18,209 bases of DNA from the NCBI GenBank assembly GCA_934630735.1, contig CAKTWK010000041.1, forward strand, positions 1-18,209, written 5' to 3'. The notes beneath the pieces were generated by a model. That model was given only the letters and a program-made list of their open reading frames with translations, was not told the origin of the DNA and made no database searches. This DNA is from an uncultured Collinsella sp. Lineage in GTDB: Bacteria; Actinomycetota; Coriobacteriia; Coriobacteriales; Coriobacteriaceae. Positions 15,108-18,209 of the stretch are shown here, in pieces. Position 1 is the first letter of the stretch. Each line of letters starts with the position of its first letter. Made by a program: the position numbers and the translations under genes.

Positions 15108-15133
15108 GCTCCCTTGTTGGGGCTTTCTTTTTA
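15108..15133 (+). terminator. Intrinsic terminator-like hairpin upstream of the transglutaminase gene
   Basis: GCTCCC (15108-15113) pairs with GGGGC (15119-15123) with one bulged T, followed by TTTCTTTTTAT. It is short but has a true T-run. It may be the actual transcription end for fba, or a leftover leader element; the promoter proposed for the next gene overlaps its 3' half. Confidence 0.45.
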
Positions 15134-15145
15134 TCTCGCTACAAT
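15117..15145 (+). promoter_or_regulatory. Candidate promoter of the transglutaminase-like gene
   Basis: TTGGGG (15117-15122) and TACAAT (15140-15145) are 17 bp apart and lie about 35 bp upstream of the ATG at 15181. The -10 box is a good match and the -35 box matches only in TTG. Confidence 0.45.
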
Positions 15146-15180
15146 GGGCTTCAAGCGTTCTAGTGACTTGGAGTTTTGGT

Positions 15181-16614
15181 ATGGCTGTTATTGATGTGCT
15201 GCCTTCGGATGGGAAGGTTATTGACGAGGGTCCTGTTGGCTGCTCTGTTGATGTTTGCTGTGATGATTTTCGCCATCTCGATATTGGGCTACCGCCTGAG
15301 ATTCTTCGTCTCAAAGTTGCCGGGTATTTGACGCAGGCTGTTGCTGCCTGCGATTGCCTTCTGGAGCAGAACCCCGAGCCTTCGCTGGCTGCTTGTGTTC
15401 GTGCCGAGCGGTATCGCATGCTCGAGACGCCGCTTCATTTTTCGGTGTCGCGTGATCGGGCCATTGCGATGATTCGCGAGGAGTGGCCTGAGTTTACCGA
15501 AGAGCAGTTTGATGACCTGATTAATCGTAAGCGTATTGACTGGCGCTTTATCGATGGTGAGCTGTTTGTTCTCGACAACTTCCTTGATTCACTTCGCGTG
15601 TACCCCAAGGAGGTTCCGGGCCTGCGTCCCGATTCTACGGATGGCATAGCGCTGCGTAACCAGATGCTCAGGGAGATGGAATCGCAAAACGGGCTGACTC
15701 GCGTCATCACGCTTAAGGCATCCGTGTCTGTCCCCGGGGCTCTGGAGGGAGAGACTGTTCGCGCGTGGCTGCCCGTTGCCTCCGCCTGTCGACAACAGTC
15801 TCATATCGAGGTTCTCGATATGACGTCGGAGGGTACCGTTGCCTCTGAAAACGTTTCGGCTCGTACTGCCTCTTGGACATCTTCGACTGAACATTCATTC
15901 TCGGTGACCTATCGCTATCACATCGATGCCGCCTATTGCGATATCTATGGTGGCGCTCTCCCATCGCATACATGCATGGACACGCCGCTGCCCGAGGACA
16001 CTTCTGAGGACCGTCCGCACATTGCGTTTACGCCGTACCTGCGACAGTTGACGGAGCGTGTTATTGACGGGCTCGAGGATCCGCTCGATTGCGCTCGTGC
16101 TATCTATGATTACCTGACACAGCATGTCGACTATCGCTATCAGCCACCGTACCTGCTTTTGGGGTCTATTGCCGACGACTGTGCACACTCGCTCCGCGGC
16201 GATTGCGGCGTTATGGCGCTCACGTTTATCACCATGTGTCGCATTGCGGGCGTTCCTGCCCGTTGGCAGAGCGGCCTGTATGTTGCGCCCGATTCGGTGG
16301 GGCCGCACGATTGGGCTGAGTTCTATACGCCACAGACCGGTTGGCTTAACGCCGATGTTTCGTTTGGTTCCTCTGCGCGCAGAATGGGGGAGGAGTGGCG
16401 CCGTCGTCACTACTTCGGCAATCTCGACCCGTGGCGCCTGGTGGCCAACGATCGATTCCAGGCTGAGCTTGTGCCTGCTTTCGATGGTATGCGCGAGGAT
16501 CCCTATGACAACCAGATGGGCGAAGCCTCGGTTGACGGGCGTGGATGTCGTAAGCGGGAGATGTTGCGCAAGGTTGAGCTTATCGAAATGCTCGAAGTTC
16601 CATTTTCGGACTAA
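15181..16614 (+). CDS. Transglutaminase-like cysteine peptidase-fold protein
   Basis: Protein of 477 aa; ATG at 15181 with GGAG 7 bp upstream (an in-frame GTG at 15163 lacks one). No signal peptide or membrane segment, so cytoplasmic. Residues 1-170 are unlike anything I recognise. A beta-rich middle (about 175-270) starts ITLKASVSVPGALEGETVRAWLPVA, which is typical of the N-terminal sandwich of bacterial transglutaminase-like proteins. The core (about 290-395) has the full triad: C342 in LRGDCGVMALTF, H376 in GPHDWAEFY and D392 in WLNADVSFG. The family (Transglut_core) contains peptidases, amidases and crosslinking enzymes; the reaction here is not known. Codons in the first third are richer in T-ending forms (GTT, GCT, CTT) than neighbouring genes. 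Confidence 0.85.
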   Translation: MAVIDVLPSDGKVIDEGPVGCSVDVCCDDFRHLDIGLPPEILRLKVAGYLTQAVAACDCLLEQNPEPSLAACVRAERYRMLETPLHFSVSRDRAIAMIREEWPEFTEEQFDDLINRKRIDWRFIDGELFVLDNFLDSLRVYPKEVPGLRPDSTDGIALRNQMLREMESQNGLTRVITLKASVSVPGALEGETVRAWLPVASACRQQSHIEVLDMTSEGTVASENVSARTASWTSSTEHSFSVTYRYHIDAAYCDIYGGALPSHTCMDTPLPEDTSEDRPHIAFTPYLRQLTERVIDGLEDPLDCARAIYDYLTQHVDYRYQPPYLLLGSIADDCAHSLRGDCGVMALTFITMCRIAGVPARWQSGLYVAPDSVGPHDWAEFYTPQTGWLNADVSFGSSARRMGEEWRRRHYFGNLDPWRLVANDRFQAELVPAFDGMREDPYDNQMGEASVDGRGCRKREMLRKVELIEMLEVPFSD

Positions 16615-16628
16615 TCAACAGAAAGCTG

Positions 16629-16637
16629 TGATAAACT
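16629..16637 (+). promoter_or_regulatory. Candidate extended -10 promoter of tRNA-Leu
   Basis: TGATAAACT (16629-16637) has the TGn extension followed by TAAACT, 16 bp before the 5' end of the tRNA. No clear -35 is seen. Confidence 0.4.
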
Positions 16638-16653
16638 AACTCACGCATTACGT

Positions 16654-16740
16654 GCCCGAGTGGCGGAATTGGCAGACGCAGTGGACTCAAAATCCACCGT
16701 TGGCAACAACGTGCGAGTTCGAGTCTCGCCTCGGGCACCA
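16654..16740 (+). tRNA. tRNA-Leu (anticodon CAA)
   Basis: Complete 87-nt class II tRNA. Acceptor GCCCGAG (16654-16660) pairs with CTCGGGC (16730-16736), then discriminator A and an encoded CCA (16738-16740). Anticodon stem GTGGA/TCCAC encloses the loop CTCAAAA, giving anticodon CAA (16688-16690), which reads UUG leucine codons. The long variable arm and the T arm with GTTCGAGTC are present. UUG is rare in this GC-rich sequence, so this is a low-use codon tRNA. Confidence 0.97.
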
Positions 16741-16759
16741 TACATGCAAGTGAGCGTTC

Positions 16760-16782
16760 AAGGGGGTCGAGGCCCCCTTTTT
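16760..16782 (+). terminator. Intrinsic terminator after tRNA-Leu
   Basis: AAGGGGG (16760-16766) pairs with CCCCCTT (16773-16779) around TCGAGG, running into five Ts (16778-16782). This is a textbook rho-independent terminator 20 bp after the tRNA. Confidence 0.88.
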
Positions 16783-16812
16783 CGTGTACGTAATGTGATA
16801 ACGCGCGGTACG

Positions 16813-16821
16813 TGTTATTAT
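16813..16821 (+). promoter_or_regulatory. Candidate extended -10 promoter of the infC-rpmI-rplT operon
   Basis: TGTTATTAT (16813-16821) fits an extended -10 (TGn plus TATTAT). Transcription would begin near 16828, giving a leader of about 175 nt before infC. Confidence 0.5.
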
Positions 16822-16854
16822 TCGCAAGGCGTTGTTCCCGCAATGCCCTAAAGA

Positions 16855-16984
16855 GGAACCCGAGGGTTCCCACCTTTTGGCGCCAATGAGCAGCTGACTG
16901 GTCATACAACTTAGATTCCCTTCCTCATATTGAGGATGTCTATGTGTACGACCTGGTTGCAAAGAAGCGCCGGGTTATTTTTTT
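16855..16984 (+). promoter_or_regulatory. infC leader with attenuator-like terminator
   Basis: The leader holds a GGAACC-CGAG-GGTTCC hairpin (16855-16870). Just before the infC ribosome binding site is a terminator-type stem: GACCTGGT (16950-16957) with GCCGGGTT (16969-16976), two more pairs after a bulged T, an AAAGAA loop, then ATTTTTTTT (16977-16984). AACCCG (16857-16862) in the first hairpin is complementary to CGGGTT (16971-16976) in the terminator, so alternative pairings are possible. L20 leaders of infC-rpmI-rplT operons in other bacteria work by such attenuation, with L20 as ligand. That this leader senses L20 is inferred and its architecture was not matched to a known covariance model. 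Confidence 0.62.
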
Positions 16985-17003
16985 ACGAATGGAGGTAGGG
17001 AAA

Positions 17004-17558
17004 ATAGCTAAGTCTGATGACACCCGCATCAACGACGAGATCACTGCATCTTCGTGCCGTTTGATTGGCGTCGATGGCTCTCAGCTCGGCCTGTTCGCCA
17101 TCCGCGATGCCCAGCGCGTCGCTGACGATCAGGGTCTCGACCTGGTCGAGATCGCTCCCAACGCGGAGCCGCCGGTCTGCAAGGTCATGGACTACGGTAA
17201 GTTCAAGTACCAGCAGGCCATGAAGGCCAAGGCCGCTCGTAAGAACCAATCCAAGGTCGAGGTCAAGGAAATGAAGTTCCGACCCAAGATTGACGTTGGC
17301 GATTACGAGACCAAGAAGGGCCACGTTCTGCGTTTCCTCAAGAAGGGCGCACGCGTTAAGATCACCATCATGTTCCGCGGCCGTGAGATGGCTCACCCGG
17401 AGCAGGGTCTTAACGTTCTCGAGCGTCTCGCCGAGGATCTCAAGCCTTACGCTACGGTCGAGTCCAAGCCTAAGATGGAAGGCCGTAACATGCTTATGCT
17501 GCTCGCCCCGATTAAGGGCGCCTTCGATGAGGATAAAGCGGCAAGCGATACCAAGTAA
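17004..17558 (+). CDS. infC: Translation initiation factor IF-3, apparent AUA start codon
   Basis: IF3 binds the 30S subunit, prevents early 50S joining and checks the start codon and initiator tRNA. The 184-aa product starts (I/M)AKSDDTRINDEI, the usual IF3 N-terminus. It continues with CRLIGVDGSQLGLFAIRDA and LDLVEIAPNAEPPVCKVMDYGKFKYQ (N domain), a basic linker, and the C domain with MKFRPKIDVGDYETK, RFLKKGARVKITIMFRGREMAHPEQG and NMLMLLAPI. The ribosome binding site GGAGG (16991-16995) is 8 bp before ATA at 17004. The only upstream in-frame ATG (16989) overlaps that site and sits after the terminator T-run, so ATA is the best start. Non-AUG starts (AUU, AUC, AUA) on infC are a known means of IF3 autoregulation. 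Confidence 0.93.
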   Translation: MAKSDDTRINDEITASSCRLIGVDGSQLGLFAIRDAQRVADDQGLDLVEIAPNAEPPVCKVMDYGKFKYQQAMKAKAARKNQSKVEVKEMKFRPKIDVGDYETKKGHVLRFLKKGARVKITIMFRGREMAHPEQGLNVLERLAEDLKPYATVESKPKMEGRNMLMLLAPIKGAFDEDKAASDTK

Positions 17559-17590
17559 CTAGTGTTCTGTAACCGATTAAGGAGTATTTC

Positions 17591-17782
17591 ATGCCTAAGA
17601 TGAAGTCCCACAGCGGCACCAAGAAGCGTTTCCGCAAGACTGGTACCGGCAAGCTTATGCGCGCCAAGGCTTTCAAGAGCCACATCCTGAGCAAGAAGTC
17701 CACCAAGCGTAAGCGTGGCTTCCGTCAGGAGACCGAGATCGCCGCTGCCGACCGCAAGGTCATCAAGTCGCGTCTCGCCTAA
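17591..17782 (+). CDS. rpmI: 50S ribosomal protein L35
   Basis: Small basic ribosomal protein of 63 aa: [20 protein letters not shown], then [16 protein letters not shown], the standard L35 pattern. AAGGAG lies 7 bp before the ATG, 32 bp after infC. It is the second gene of the infC-rpmI-rplT operon. Confidence 0.97.
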   Translation: MPKMKSHSGTKKRFRKTGTGKLMRAKAFKSHILSKKSTKRKRGFRQETEIAAADRKVIKSRLA

Positions 17783-17828
17783 GTTCGCGTTCCCGTTTTT
17801 CGTTTTACCGTCTAGGAGTTGATAGAAC

Positions 17829-18188
17829 ATGGCACGTATTAAGCGCGCTGTTGCCGCCAAGAAGAAGCGCCGTACCGTTATGCACCGTGCGAAGGGTTAC
17901 TACGGTGCCGCTTCGCGTACTTACAAGCATGCTAAAGAGCAGGTCCAGCACTCCCTGCAGTATCAGTATCGTGATCGCCGCAACAAGAAGCGCGAGATCC
18001 GCTCTCTCTGGATCACCCGCATCAACGCTGCTGCTCGCCTGAACGACATCTCTTACTCTCAGTTCATGCACGGCCTGAAGGTTGCCGGCATCGAGCTTGA
18101 CCGTAAGGTCCTGGCTCAGATGGCTTACGAGGACATCGAGTCCTTCAACGAGCTGGCTGCCATTGCCAAGAAGGCTCTCGAGGCCTAA
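17829..18188 (+). CDS. rplT: 50S ribosomal protein L20
   Basis: 119-aa ribosomal protein required for early 50S assembly and, in several bacteria, the feedback repressor of this operon. It begins MARIKRAVAAKKKRRTVMHR and continues AKGYYGAASRTYKHAKEQV, RDRRNKKREIRSLWITRINA and YSQFMHGLKVAGIELDRKVL, the complete L20 family pattern at normal length. TAGGAG sits 10 bp before the ATG. The remaining 21 bp to the window end hold nothing recognisable. Confidence 0.97.
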   Translation: MARIKRAVAAKKKRRTVMHRAKGYYGAASRTYKHAKEQVQHSLQYQYRDRRNKKREIRSLWITRINAAARLNDISYSQFMHGLKVAGIELDRKVLAQMAYEDIESFNELAAIAKKALEA

Positions 18189-18209
18189 TTGCTTCTTGCA
18201 TCTTAAAGG

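Noticed and set aside
15060..15135. T-box or riboswitch before the transglutaminase gene
   Set aside because: Only a short bulged hairpin and T-run are present; no T-box sequence, specifier domain or known aptamer pattern could be seen.
16660..16851. Plus-strand 63-codon frame starting inside tRNA-Leu
   Set aside because: It begins in the tRNA D arm and passes through the terminator; it is an accident of the RNA gene.
16580..16909. Minus-strand frame of 109 codons across the tRNA-Leu gene
   Set aside because: The segment PEARLELARCCQRW is the typical spurious translation of an antisense tRNA gene.
16944..17003. Longer infC start at GTG 16944 or ATG 16989
   Set aside because: GTG 16944 lies just before the terminator hairpin with no ribosome binding site. 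ATG 16989 overlaps the Shine-Dalgarno. IF3 homology begins only after 17004.
1..18209. CRISPR array, toxin-antitoxin pair or phage defence cluster
   Set aside because: No regularly spaced direct repeats, no small paired genes with toxin motifs and no cas-like proteins were found. The RecJ-helicase fusion sits in a housekeeping context, not a defence island.

Overview
The window is 18.2 kb of GC-rich, gene-dense bacterial chromosome. Gene content and order (livM-livG-livF; recJ next to a Rel (p)ppGpp enzyme and an MBL hydrolase; class II fba; tRNA-Leu; infC-rpmI-rplT), the strong preference for G/C-ending codons and the protein character point to an actinobacterium of the Coriobacteriia. Collinsella is my best guess. 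This is inferred from reading the sequence, not from a search.

Layout. (1) 1-2640: end of a branched-chain amino acid ABC transporter operon, with permease LivM (cut by the left edge) and ATPases LivG and LivF. (2) 2640-3200: a scar with no intact gene. It holds a hairpin, a minus-strand piece of an IS110-type transposase and a frame-broken piece resembling a ParB-like domain. (3) 3151-4434, minus strand: a PadR repressor, a DUF1700/HAAS membrane protein and a short membrane-anchored protein that looks truncated at the scar. The PadR promoter carries an almost ideal operator dyad. (4) 4440-4650: non-coding, repeat-like DNA. (5) 4653-6131: CutC and a translationally linked GalT-like (DUF4931) protein, convergent with a minus-strand BASS-family transporter (6162-7160). 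(6) 7320-13100: a leader with a possible 21-codon upstream ORF, then a 1,095-residue fusion of RecJ nuclease and a RecQ-like helicase, then a bifunctional-type Rel. (7) 13185-14929: an MBL-fold hydrolase and fructose-bisphosphate aldolase, followed by a 92-bp nested inverted repeat. (8) 15181-16614: a transglutaminase-like protein. (9) 16654-16740: tRNA-Leu(CAA) with its terminator. (10) 16813-18188: the infC-rpmI-rplT translation operon, with an attenuator-like terminator just before infC and an apparent AUA start codon for IF3.

The window is mostly housekeeping DNA. The most unusual items are the RecJ-helicase fusion with its leader (a small ORF overlapping the recJ start and a hairpin over the recJ ribosome binding site), the infC leader with its non-standard start, the long palindrome after fba, and the mobile-element scar that seems to have truncated the PadR operon. 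I found no CRISPR array, no complete insertion sequence and no clear new defence system.
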